Origin: Oceanihabitans sediminis
Lineage (GTDB): Bacteria > Bacteroidota > Bacteroidia > Flavobacteriales > Flavobacteriaceae
Direction of reading: 5' to 3'
Assembly: GCF_003337215.1 (NCBI RefSeq)
Contig: NZ_QPIG01000001.1
Span: 620,001 to 684,000, forward strand
DNA length: 64,000 bases
Below, piece by piece: positions 26,525 through 34,979 of this stretch. How positions within the stretch are numbered: position 1 is the first letter of the stretch; each line of letters starts with the position of its first letter. The notes beneath the pieces were generated by a model. It had not been told where the DNA came from. It saw only the letters and a list, made by a program, of their open reading frames with translations, and did not search any database. A program made the translations under genes and the position numbers.

Positions 26525-26563
26525 ATATAAAAAAAACAGATGTTCCACGTGGAACATCTGTTT
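26525..26563 (-). terminator. Intrinsic terminator of mnmG built on a parS-like palindrome
   Basis: A perfect 30-bp palindrome (26534-26563; left arm AAACAGATGTTCCAC) lies 14 bp past the mnmG stop. On the minus strand the arm is extended by a run of T, as in an intrinsic terminator. Its 16-bp core is the parS-like site at 26541-26556. Confidence 0.75.
26541..26556. other. parS-like ParB binding site, copy 1
   Basis: TGTTCCACGTGGAACA, a perfect 16-bp palindrome. It differs from the widely conserved parS consensus (TGTTTCACGTGAAACA) by one symmetric base pair in each half. It lies just downstream of mnmG; an identical second copy lies just upstream of mnmG, and parS sites near mnmG (gidA) are a known origin-region arrangement. 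Confidence 0.88.
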
Positions 26564-26576
26564 GATTCCTTAAAAA

Positions 26577-28448
26577 TTATCTGCCCATATAAACTAATAA
26601 TACAGAAATATCATTAGGAGATACTCCACTAATTCTTGAAGCTTGTGCAATAGAAGTTGGTTGAATAGATTTTAATTTTTCACGCGCTTCAAAACTCATA
26701 GATTTGATTTTTGAATAGTCAAAATCACTTGGGATTTTCACGTACTCTAACCTATTTAATTTATAGGCATTTTGTTTTTCTTTAGCTATATATCCAGAAT
26801 ATTTAACTTGAATTTCTGTCTGTTCAATAACTTCATTATCTAGGTTATTTTCTTGAATATAATTCTCTACAGCATTAAATTTTCTAACATCATCTATAGT
26901 GATATTAGGTCTAGAAAATATCTTAAACATCTTGTCTTGCTGTTTCACTGGAGAAGAATTCTTTTCTTCTAAAACCGGATTTGCTTCTTCAGGTTTTACA
27001 CTTGTGTCTTTAAAGAACTGTACAAAATCTGCCGCCTTAGAATGCTTTTCTTCCATACGTTTTAAACGTTTTTCAGAAGCAATTCCTAAATCATATGCTT
27101 TAGGAGTAAGACGCAAATCGGCATTATCTTGTCTTAACAAGGTTCTATATTCGGCACGAGAAGTAAACATTCTATAAGGCTCTTCTGTTCCTTTTGTAAT
27201 TAAATCATCGATTAAAACCCCAATATATGCCTCGTCTCTTTGTAGCGTAAAAGGATCTTTTTCTAGAACTTTTAAACTAGCATTTATTCCTGCCATTAAA
27301 CCTTGAGAAGCCGCTTCTTCGTATCCAGTTGTACCATTAATTTGTCCTGCAAAATAAAGTCCTTCTACAAGCTTTGTTTCCAAAGTATGCTTTAACTGTG
27401 TAGGTGGGAAATAATCATATTCAATCGCATAACCTGGACGGAAAAATTTCACATTTTCAAATCCAACTACAGAACGCAATGCTTTAAATTGAACATCTTC
27501 TGGAAGCGATGTAGAGAAACCATTAATGTAATATTCACATGTATTCCAACCTTCCGGTTCCACAAATAATTGATGTCTATCCTTATCAGCAAAACGATTA
27601 ATTTTATCTTCAATAGATGGACAATATCTTGGACCTAAACTTTTAATTCTACCATTGAACATTGGTGAACGATCAAATCCTTCACGAAGTAAATCATGTA
27701 CCTTTTCACTAGTATAAGACATGTGACAAGAACGTTGTTTAGTTAAAGGTTTTGTTACATCAAGAAAAGAAAATTTCTCTGGCTTTTCATCTCCTGGTTG
27801 CTCCGTCATTTTAGAAAAATCTAAAGATCTTCCATCCACTCTTGGCGGTGTTCCAGTTTTCATTCTACCAGATTCAAAACCTAATTCTACTAATTCTTCT
27901 GTAATACCTGTAGCAGCTTTTTCTCCAGCTCTACCACCACCAAAACTTTTATCTCCAATATGTATTAAACCATTAAGAAAAGTACCATTAGTTAGAACAA
28001 CTGTTTTGGCTTTTATTTTTAATCCTAGTGAAGTTTTAACTCCAATAATTTTATGATTTTCCACTAACAAACCAGCAACCATTTCCTGATAAAAATCAAG
28101 ATTTTTAGTCTGCTCTAACATCATTCTCCAATCTTCAGCAAAACGCATTCGGTCGCTTTGCACTCTCGGACTCCACATTGCAGGTCCTTTAGATTTATTA
28201 AGCATCTTGAATTGTATAGCAGAAGTATCACTTACAATACCACTATAACCTCCAAGCGCATCAATTTCACGAACTATTTGCCCTTTTGCTATTCCTCCCA
28301 TTGCGGGATTACAAGACATTTGTGCAATGTTTTGTAAATTCATGGTTATTAGCAATGTTTTGCTTCCCATGTTTGCAGCAGCAGCAGCAGCTTCACTTCC
28401 TGCGTGACCACCTCCTACAACAATTACATCATATACTTCGTTGAACAT
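26577..28448 (-). CDS. mnmG: tRNA uridine-5-carboxymethylaminomethyl synthesis enzyme MnmG (GidA)
   Basis: A 623-residue FAD enzyme that acts with MnmE on wobble U34 of tRNAs. The FAD-binding GGGHAGSEAAAAAANMG is at residues 12-28. Further family signatures are SCNPAMGGIAKG, MLNKSKGPAMWSPRVQSDR, KTGTPPRVDGRSLD, and GLYFAGQINGTTGYEEAASQG, with the C-terminal helical MnmE-binding domain ending RISGVSPNDISVLLVYMG. It is full length. The gene is bracketed by two identical parS-like sites, one in its leader and one in its terminator. Confidence 0.98.
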   Translation of the reverse strand: MFNEVYDVIVVGGGHAGSEAAAAAANMGSKTLLITMNLQNIAQMSCNPAMGGIAKGQIVREIDALGGYSGIVSDTSAIQFKMLNKSKGPAMWSPRVQSDRMRFAEDWRMMLEQTKNLDFYQEMVAGLLVENHKIIGVKTSLGLKIKAKTVVLTNGTFLNGLIHIGDKSFGGGRAGEKAATGITEELVELGFESGRMKTGTPPRVDGRSLDFSKMTEQPGDEKPEKFSFLDVTKPLTKQRSCHMSYTSEKVHDLLREGFDRSPMFNGRIKSLGPRYCPSIEDKINRFADKDRHQLFVEPEGWNTCEYYINGFSTSLPEDVQFKALRSVVGFENVKFFRPGYAIEYDYFPPTQLKHTLETKLVEGLYFAGQINGTTGYEEAASQGLMAGINASLKVLEKDPFTLQRDEAYIGVLIDDLITKGTEEPYRMFTSRAEYRTLLRQDNADLRLTPKAYDLGIASEKRLKRMEEKHSKAADFVQFFKDTSVKPEEANPVLEEKNSSPVKQQDKMFKIFSRPNITIDDVRKFNAVENYIQENNLDNEVIEQTEIQVKYSGYIAKEKQNAYKLNRLEYVKIPSDFDYSKIKSMSFEAREKLKSIQPTSIAQASRISGVSPNDISVLLVYMGR

Positions 28449-28520
28449 GTATTATTCTTTTAACTAATTTTACTTTATTTAAAGTCTTTCTGAGCTATAA
28501 TAAATTCAGAAAAACATAAT

Positions 28521-28536
28521 TGTTCCACGTGGAACA
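28521..28536. other. parS-like ParB binding site, copy 2
   Basis: TGTTCCACGTGGAACA, identical to the copy at 26541-26556, in the 135-bp space between ybeY and mnmG. The flanks are not palindromic here, so the 16-bp core is what is shared. Confidence 0.88.
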
Positions 28537-28564
28537 TTGACTTTTTCACGATTAAAAAATCGTG

Positions 28565-28572
28565 CAAATATA
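28565..28572 (-). promoter_or_regulatory. -7 promoter element (TATATTTG) for mnmG
   Basis: A perfect TAnnTTTG match on the minus strand, about 117 bp before the mnmG ATG. If used, it puts parS copy 2 inside the mnmG leader. A small inverted repeat, CACGAT/ATCGTG, lies immediately downstream (28547-28563). Confidence 0.5.
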
Positions 28573-28583
28573 CAAGGAATCTT

Positions 28584-29000
28584 CTAATTAGAAGAAAGTT
28601 GATTTAGATAGAAGTTTTCCTTTTCACGCATCAACTTAGCTTCTTCTTCTGTTTTATCTTTATAACCGCAGTAGTGCAAAACACCATGAACAAGTACTCT
28701 TTGAAGTTCTTCAGAAAAGGGTACTTCAAAATCTTTTGCATTGTCTTCTACTCTTTCGGTGGAAATAAAAATATCACCTTGTACAATTTTTCCTACAGAA
28801 TAATCGAAGCTAATAATATCTGTAAGGGTATCATGATTTAAAAATTCTACATTTAATTTATGTAGATAATCATCATCACAGAAGATATAATTAATATCCC
28901 CTTCTTTACATTCTTCAGCTATAATTACAGAAGAAATCCATGACGATAAAACTTCTTCGTTTTCTAAATTAAAATTGTTTTCGTAGTTAAAACTAATCAT
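28584..29000 (-). CDS. ybeY: Endoribonuclease YbeY (rRNA maturation factor)
   Basis: A 138-residue single-domain metalloprotein for 16S rRNA 3'-end maturation and ribosome quality control. It has the LNVEFLNHDTLTDIISFDY substrate segment and the zinc motif HGVLHYCGYKDKTEEE. The third canonical His of H-x3-H-x5-H is replaced here by Asp (GYKD rather than GYDH), a variation I believe is common in Bacteroidota. The start overlaps the end of the DUF4175 gene by 8 bp. Confidence 0.93.
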   Translation of the reverse strand: MISFNYENNFNLENEEVLSSWISSVIIAEECKEGDINYIFCDDDYLHKLNVEFLNHDTLTDIISFDYSVGKIVQGDIFISTERVEDNAKDFEVPFSEELQRVLVHGVLHYCGYKDKTEEEAKLMREKENFYLNQLSSN

Positions 29001-32000
29001 CCTTTTGTTTAAAATACTCTTGTACTTTCTTTTTATAAATAGGTTGCAAAGGTAAACTTTGTCTGTTTAATATTTCAGTAGTATTAAAATATTGTTTTGC
29101 GGTAGGTATTTGGCTTTTAGTTTTATTATCGAATTGTTTTTTATTTGTTTGTGCTTCTCTTTTTTCTTCTTGTCCTTGCTCTAAAACAGCTTCTTCTAAT
29201 TTTAGTAATTCATGTTTTAGATGCATCATTTTTTCTAAAGTTTTATTTGTAAAGCCTTTGTTTAATAAATCTAATTCTATCTGTTCCATTTCCTTTAGAA
29301 GATTGTTTCCTGCACCATTTAAGCCTTTTTTATTCAACATATCTTGAAGCGCTTGACGTAATTGCTGTTGTTGCTGATAGATTCTGTAAATTTCACCATT
29401 CATTTGCTCACTATTACCTTCTCCCTCACCCTGCTTAGAGCCACCTTCTCCATTTTCTTTACCAGATTCTCCGTCTTTACCTTTTTCTCCATCTTCACCT
29501 TCCTTTTTACCTTTGTCGCCTTTTTTCATACCTTCTTGCATTTCTTTTGCAAGTTCTTCTTGACTTTTTATAATATCTGGTAGTCCGCCATCACCTTGTC
29601 CTTGACCTGGCTTAGGTTGTCCTTCTCCACCACTACCCTGACCACTCATTTGCATTTGCATATTTTCAAGAATATTACTTAAAAAATCTGCAAGATTATT
29701 GGCAGAGGTAATTACATATTGTTGTCTAGAAACACCTTTATATATTTGATTTTCTGAGAATTCACCTAAGGATTTATCTATATTATAAAAAACTTCATGA
29801 ATTTCTTTATTCACTCGTTCAGAAATCTTAGGTTGCCTTATAGATAAAGCGAATAGACTATCATCAATATGTGAGAAATGCTCTCTTAAATGGTGTTGCT
29901 TACGTAAGTGAGAAGCGTATTTATTATGATTGATTTCTATATTTTGAAATTGATCCATTAAAGACTCTTGATCGAAAGAAAATAGTAATAAATTATCCAG
30001 GATTTGACGAAGCATAGTCACATCTTCAGCAATTCTCTCTCCAGAAGAAGCAGACATAGCTGCTTGCATTTTCTTGCTCATTTCCTTCATCTTTTCAGCT
30101 GCTTGTTTTTGTTTTTGCTTAGCTGATTTTTGACTATCGGAAGTTTTTTCTTGTTCTTCCTGTTCCTTTTTCTCTTCTAATTTATCAGATGCCTCTTGTT
30201 GATCCTCCTTAACTTTTTCCTCCCCTTTAAGGTCACGATCAATTTTTTCTGGCTGCCTTAATTCTAGATTTTCCTTTTCTAAAGCATCCATTTCCTTTTG
30301 GAATTCTTCAAATTCTTTATTGAGCTCGTCTTGCTTTTCTTTAGTGTTATTTTTAGGAGATTCCTCAGAAAGTTTCTCTTGCTTTTCGGCTAATTTTTCT
30401 AATTCTTGTTGAAGTTTTTCTAATTTTTTAGCTACATAGTATTTTTTAGTAAGTTCTAATAGTTGTTCTAAACTTCGCTTCTGACTTTTATTTTGCTTAG
30501 AAAGCTCTTCAAGTTTCTCACTTAATTCTTCCTTATCTATTTTTTCTTGTAGTTTTTCAAGCTCCTCTAGAAGTTTTTCATCTTTTTTGAGCTGCTCTTC
30601 ATTTTCTTTTAATCGCTCTTTTAAATCTTCTTTAAAAGTGTCTAATTCTTCATTTTCTTTCTGAAATTCTTCTAAGTTTTCTTTTAACTGCTTATTGAAG
30701 TTTTTCATCATTTCTTCTTGCTGCTTTTGGCGCTTTAAGAAATTATCTAATTTACGTTTATCATTAAAATTAAGTGTAGCTTTTTCTTTCTGTGTTTTTG
30801 AAAGTTCTTGCAGTTCTTTTTCGCGTTCTTTAAAATTTTCTAAGGTTTCGTTTAGATCTTTTATAGTTTCCTTTTGTTCTTGTAACTGCTTTTGTTCTTC
30901 TTCATCTTTAGTCAATTTAATATAAGAAAAGATCTCACTTTTGGTGCTTTTATATTTATTAATCTCATCATTATCAAATATTTGAAAATATAATTCATAG
31001 CTTACACCTTCTTTTAGTTCTAGATTATCCGGGAAGGCGCTAATAAAATCGGCTACATTTGCATTGTTGATAGGTATATTTTTAACGGTTTTATTCTTTT
31101 CATCTTCCGTTGGATAATAAACCATTTGAAGTTTAGATAATCCGTAATCATCACTAACTTGTCCGTAGAAATACAAACTTTGCTGATCTAAACTATCTAC
31201 TTGCATTTTTAAATTTAGCTCTGGGTATTCATCTTTAATAACATCTATATTAAAGGCTAATTTCTCGTAATCTTTTAGGTTTTTATTACTAGTTGTAAGT
31301 TGATACTTTAAATTCTTATAAACGCGCTTAGAAGCTTCAAAAACACCTTTAGAATTAGTTTGAAACTCTAAAGTATCTGCAGTATACAAACGAACTCGCT
31401 CTGTTGCTTTTGTATGTAATTTCCAAGTAATTTTGGTTCCTTGTGGAACAACAGCGTTACCAGTACTTTTTAAAATTTCATCTTGCATTTTTGTATGGCT
31501 TGGATAGTTTAAAACCATATCAAAATACAAAAGTGTTGGTGCTTCAATAACTTTTATAGTGTAAGATTTTGAAGTCACTTTATTTGCCGAAAGTTGAAAT
31601 GTAATATCTTGTTTTGGTTTACTTATTACATACTCATAATCACCAATAGCTTTTTGTTGTAATAAATAAGTTTCGTTATTATAAGTAATTTGTGCATTTT
31701 CTGGAAGCACCTCTCCTGCAGCTTTAATAATTAATTTGAAGTCTTTGTTTTCGGTTGCTTGTAGGTTTTCATTTAAAACATAAAACTGAAACGGAGCAGG
31801 TGGCTCATAAGCAGTTTTATAATTTACCACACGTTCATAACTATCACTAAAAAGGTTGAATCTTCCAGAAACCGAAGCTAAAAGCAAAATAAGAACTGGA
31901 ATTACAGCATATTTTAAATACTTGATGTTCTTTTTAAAATTTATAGCAAGTTTAAACGGAATTAGCTTTAATTCAATAGACTTTTGTTCAATACTAGCAA

Positions 32001-32376
32001 GAAGAAGTTCCGATTGGGATGCAGATTGTTGTAGTTGAATAACATTAAGAAGTTTATCATTTACTTCTGGGAAATGCTCACCAATAATTCTAGAAGCATC
32101 TTCGTAATCTATTCCTTTTTGAAGCTTTATTAATTTAGAAAAAGACAAAGCAATAAATTGGATAAATAACAAAGCTTCAACCGCAACAAAAAGCCAAAAT
32201 AAAATGGTTCTTCCTATTGGACTTAACCATAAAAAATGTTCGATTAGAAGGGTAAATAAAAAATACAACAAACCGATACTAAAAAATAGAATACTACCTT
32301 TTATGAGTTCATTAGTGTAATATCTTCTAATAAACGCTTCTAATTTTGCTTGTATGTTTTTAAAATTCTGCAACAT
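28993..32376 (-). CDS. DUF4175 family large membrane/coiled-coil protein
   Basis: A 1127-residue protein. Three hydrophobic segments lie in the N-terminal 170 residues (about 28-45, 55-75 and 150-167), followed by beta-rich periplasmic domains to about 480. Then comes a very long Glu/Lys/Gln coiled coil (about 490-770), a conserved helical block (RQILDNLLLFSFDQESLMDQF), a Gly/Gln/Lys-rich low-complexity stretch (about 920-1010), and a helical tail. This matches the family I recall as DUF4175, with no known function. It would span the periplasm from an inner-membrane anchor. It is co-translated with ybeY. Confidence 0.85.
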   Translation of the reverse strand: MLQNFKNIQAKLEAFIRRYYTNELIKGSILFFSIGLLYFLFTLLIEHFLWLSPIGRTILFWLFVAVEALLFIQFIALSFSKLIKLQKGIDYEDASRIIGEHFPEVNDKLLNVIQLQQSASQSELLLASIEQKSIELKLIPFKLAINFKKNIKYLKYAVIPVLILLLASVSGRFNLFSDSYERVVNYKTAYEPPAPFQFYVLNENLQATENKDFKLIIKAAGEVLPENAQITYNNETYLLQQKAIGDYEYVISKPKQDITFQLSANKVTSKSYTIKVIEAPTLLYFDMVLNYPSHTKMQDEILKSTGNAVVPQGTKITWKLHTKATERVRLYTADTLEFQTNSKGVFEASKRVYKNLKYQLTTSNKNLKDYEKLAFNIDVIKDEYPELNLKMQVDSLDQQSLYFYGQVSDDYGLSKLQMVYYPTEDEKNKTVKNIPINNANVADFISAFPDNLELKEGVSYELYFQIFDNDEINKYKSTKSEIFSYIKLTKDEEEQKQLQEQKETIKDLNETLENFKEREKELQELSKTQKEKATLNFNDKRKLDNFLKRQKQQEEMMKNFNKQLKENLEEFQKENEELDTFKEDLKERLKENEEQLKKDEKLLEELEKLQEKIDKEELSEKLEELSKQNKSQKRSLEQLLELTKKYYVAKKLEKLQQELEKLAEKQEKLSEESPKNNTKEKQDELNKEFEEFQKEMDALEKENLELRQPEKIDRDLKGEEKVKEDQQEASDKLEEKKEQEEQEKTSDSQKSAKQKQKQAAEKMKEMSKKMQAAMSASSGERIAEDVTMLRQILDNLLLFSFDQESLMDQFQNIEINHNKYASHLRKQHHLREHFSHIDDSLFALSIRQPKISERVNKEIHEVFYNIDKSLGEFSENQIYKGVSRQQYVITSANNLADFLSNILENMQMQMSGQGSGGEGQPKPGQGQGDGGLPDIIKSQEELAKEMQEGMKKGDKGKKEGEDGEKGKDGESGKENGEGGSKQGEGEGNSEQMNGEIYRIYQQQQQLRQALQDMLNKKGLNGAGNNLLKEMEQIELDLLNKGFTNKTLEKMMHLKHELLKLEEAVLEQGQEEKREAQTNKKQFDNKTKSQIPTAKQYFNTTEILNRQSLPLQPIYKKKVQEYFKQKDD

Positions 32377-32624
32377 GAAACTATTTAACCTATAAAACTA
32401 CAATTTTATTTTTTAGCATAAGCTAGTAAAATATATAACATTCTGTTAATTAGCTAACACAATCATGCTACGTTTTTTTCTTTTCAAAGAAGATTAAAAA
32501 CGAATAACTACAAAGGAAACAAAAAGGAAATACTTAGCTATGTATGTAATAATAGTAACCAATAAGCCAACTTCATTTAACAAACTTTTGAACTTTAATA
32601 ATCTGTTATGAATTTCAAAAAATC

Positions 32625-32632
32625 TATCTTTG
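32625..32632 (+). promoter_or_regulatory. -7 promoter element (TATCTTTG) for gltX
   Basis: A perfect TAnnTTTG match 21 bp before the gltX ATG. It covers the TTG codon of the longer possible frame at 32630, which argues that the ATG at 32654 is the real start. Confidence 0.55.
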
Positions 32633-32653
32633 CAGCTTCAAAAGACAAACACA

Positions 32654-34162
32654 ATGACCAAGAACGTTAGAGTGCGTTTTGCACCAAGTCCAACAGGACC
32701 ATTACACATAGGAGGAGTTCGTACGGCTCTATTCAATTATTTATTTGCTAAAAAACACAACGGAACCTTTGTATTACGTGTTGAAGATACAGACCAAAAC
32801 CGTTATGTAGAAGGCGCTGAAAAATATATTATTGATGCTTTAAATTGGTGTAATATTCCTTTTGATGAAGGGCCAAATAAAAACGAAAAATTTGGACCAT
32901 ACAGACAAAGTGAGCGTAAGGAAATTTACAAACAATATGCAGATCAATTAATCGCTTCTGGTAATGCATATTATGCTTTTGATACTGCAGAGGAATTAAA
33001 TGCGCACAGAAAAGATCATGAAGCAAAGAAAAAGACCTTTATTTACAATTGGCATAATCGTTTAAAACTAAATAACTCTTTATCTCTATCTGCTGAAGAA
33101 GTTCAAGCAAAATTAGATGCAGGAGAAGATTATGTAATTCGTTTTAAATCTCCTCAAGATGAAACTTTACACCTAAATGATATTATTAGAGGTAATATTA
33201 GCATAGACACTAATATTCTTGATGATAAGGTGCTTTTTAAGAGTGACGGTATGCCAACTTATCATTTAGCAAACATTGTAGATGACCATTTAATGGAAAT
33301 CACGCATGTTATACGTGGTGAAGAATGGTTACCAAGTTTAGCACTACACTATTTATTATATAAAGCTTTTGGTTGGGAAGCTCCTGAATTTGCACATTTA
33401 CCACTAATTTTAAAACCTACAGGAAAAGGTAAATTAAGTAAGCGTGACGGAGATAAATTAGGATTCCCTGTATTTCCATTAGAATGGAATTCACCAGATG
33501 GAGAGGTTTCTAGAGGTTATAAAGAAGATGGTTATTTTGCAGACGCTATGATTAATTTCCTTGCCTTTTTAGGATGGAATCCAGGTACAGAGCAAGAAAT
33601 ATTTAGCCTTAAGGAATTGGTTGAAGCATTCGATTTGAAACGTGTTAATAAAGCTGGAGCAAGATTTGATCCAGATAAAATAAAATGGTTTAATCATCAA
33701 TATATGCAAGAGCAAGATAATGATGACTTAGCAGCATTATTTAAACAAAAGCACGAAAACTTAAAAGATATTGATGTAAATTATATTTCATTAGTGGTAG
33801 GTTTAGTTAAAGAACGTGCAACTTTTGTTAGTGATTTTTGGGATTTAAGCCATTACTTTTTTCAAGCTCCAGAGAGCTATGATGAAAAAGCATATAAAAA
33901 GGCAATGAAAGAAGATACTCGCGAATTACTGAGTGAACTTTCAAATATTATAAACACAGTAGACGATTTTGAAGTAGAAAATCTTACTACTACTGTAAAA
34001 TCATGGATAACAAGTAAAGAAATTGGTTTTGGTAAAGTAATGATGCCATTACGACTAGCTTTAGTTGGTGCACTACAAGGTCCAGATGTATTTGATATTA
34101 TGTATATGATTGGTAAAAACCAATCGATAGAACGAATAAAAAACTTAGCAACAGCTATGTAA
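32654..34162 (+). CDS. gltX: Glutamate--tRNA ligase
   Basis: A class I synthetase of 502 residues from the ATG at 32654 (MTKNVRVRFAPSPTG). The HIGH-type motif is PLHIGG and the KMSKS-type motif is KLSKRDG. GVRTALFNYLFAKKH, LRVEDTDQNR and YHLANIVDDHLMEITHVIRGEEW are typical. It charges tRNA-Glu and is essential. I rejected the TTG eight codons upstream because it lies in the -7 element. It is monocistronic, with its own terminator. The 276 bp upstream, shared with the divergent DUF4175 gene, shows no other gene. Confidence 0.97.
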   Translation: MTKNVRVRFAPSPTGPLHIGGVRTALFNYLFAKKHNGTFVLRVEDTDQNRYVEGAEKYIIDALNWCNIPFDEGPNKNEKFGPYRQSERKEIYKQYADQLIASGNAYYAFDTAEELNAHRKDHEAKKKTFIYNWHNRLKLNNSLSLSAEEVQAKLDAGEDYVIRFKSPQDETLHLNDIIRGNISIDTNILDDKVLFKSDGMPTYHLANIVDDHLMEITHVIRGEEWLPSLALHYLLYKAFGWEAPEFAHLPLILKPTGKGKLSKRDGDKLGFPVFPLEWNSPDGEVSRGYKEDGYFADAMINFLAFLGWNPGTEQEIFSLKELVEAFDLKRVNKAGARFDPDKIKWFNHQYMQEQDNDDLAALFKQKHENLKDIDVNYISLVVGLVKERATFVSDFWDLSHYFFQAPESYDEKAYKKAMKEDTRELLSELSNIINTVDDFEVENLTTTVKSWITSKEIGFGKVMMPLRLALVGALQGPDVFDIMYMIGKNQSIERIKNLATAM

Positions 34163-34168
34163 AAACAA

Positions 34169-34198
34169 AAAAGCGAGCTAAATAAGCTCGCTTTTTTT
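34169..34198 (+). terminator. Intrinsic terminator after gltX
   Basis: Stem AAGCGAGCT / AGCTCGCTT with a 5-base loop and a run of T, starting 7 bp after the gltX stop. It can also serve the convergent barrel protein gene that ends at 34218. Confidence 0.88.
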
Positions 34199-34217
34199 AT
34201 GTTTATATAAATAGTTA

Positions 34218-34904
34218 CTAAAAAGTAATCATTGCGCTAATAGCAAACATAGATTGATTTCCGTTAAACTTACTATCCTTATTTCCAGAAGTATCTAAAT
34301 CATTCTTATTTAATTTGCTTAGCATATTTGTAAAGCCATAAATATATTGAGCTTTAATTCTAAAGTGACTAAGTCCTGCAGATAAACCTACTGCTCCATC
34401 AATATTAAATTTTGAAATATCACTAATTTCTTCTGCAAGAAGATTATTATAATTAGTAATAATATAGTTTTTATACTTATCGTCTTTTAGTTCTAATTCG
34501 CCATTGTATTGTAGCATTGGTCCAACATCTAATGTCAAATAACTACCTATAAGCTTTATGTGCGCTTGTAAAGTAATTTGTGCAGCAAATAATTTATAAT
34601 CTATATACTCACTAGTAGGAGAAACAAGTGTAGGTCTTGCGGCAATACCAATAGTATTTTCAGAAAGTTGAATACTATAACTTACGTTATACCATTTATG
34701 GGTTAAATCTACCGTAGCCGACCCTCCTACTACAAAACCATTTCCTTTTTGAGTCTCAAAATTATCTGTAATTATATCGAATTGCGTGAGTCCACCGTGA
34801 AGTCCTAAACCATTTTTTATAGGTACTTGTCTATGTTGAGCAAAATTAATTGTAACAAAACCTATAGTACATGCTACTAATAGGATATATTGTTTTAAAT
34901 TCAT
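34218..34904 (-). CDS. Outer-membrane beta-barrel (porin-like) protein
   Basis: A 228-residue protein with a signal (MNLKQYILLVACTIGFVTINFAQ) followed by alternating amphipathic strands and a C-terminal strand ending in Phe (MFAISAMITF). These features suit a small outer-membrane barrel of about 8-10 strands. No specific family motif was recognised. It is transcribed alone, with a good -7 element upstream. Confidence 0.72.
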   Translation of the reverse strand: MNLKQYILLVACTIGFVTINFAQHRQVPIKNGLGLHGGLTQFDIITDNFETQKGNGFVVGGSATVDLTHKWYNVSYSIQLSENTIGIAARPTLVSPTSEYIDYKLFAAQITLQAHIKLIGSYLTLDVGPMLQYNGELELKDDKYKNYIITNYNNLLAEEISDISKFNIDGAVGLSAGLSHFRIKAQYIYGFTNMLSKLNKNDLDTSGNKDSKFNGNQSMFAISAMITF

Positions 34905-34925
34905 AAATTATGTTTAAGTATCAAA

Positions 34926-34933
34926 CAAATATA
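34926..34933 (-). promoter_or_regulatory. -7 promoter element (TATATTTG) for the porin-like gene
   Basis: A perfect TAnnTTTG on the minus strand, 21 bp before the start codon. Confidence 0.5.
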
Positions 34934-34979
34934 GTTTATTTTTAAAATTTTAACCTTTTAACTAATAAAAATCAATTTT

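Noticed and set aside
28547-28563. CACGAT/ATCGTG hairpin as a terminator of ybeY
   Set aside because: On the minus strand the stem is followed by AAAAAG rather than a T run, and it is short; it may be a regulatory element of the mnmG leader, but a terminator is not supported.
29362-30925. Plus-strand frames rich in Phe/Leu/Ser inside the DUF4175 gene
   Set aside because: They mirror the Glu/Lys/Gln-rich coiled coil of the real gene on the other strand (GAA/AAG codons read as TTC/CTT) and show no start signal of their own.
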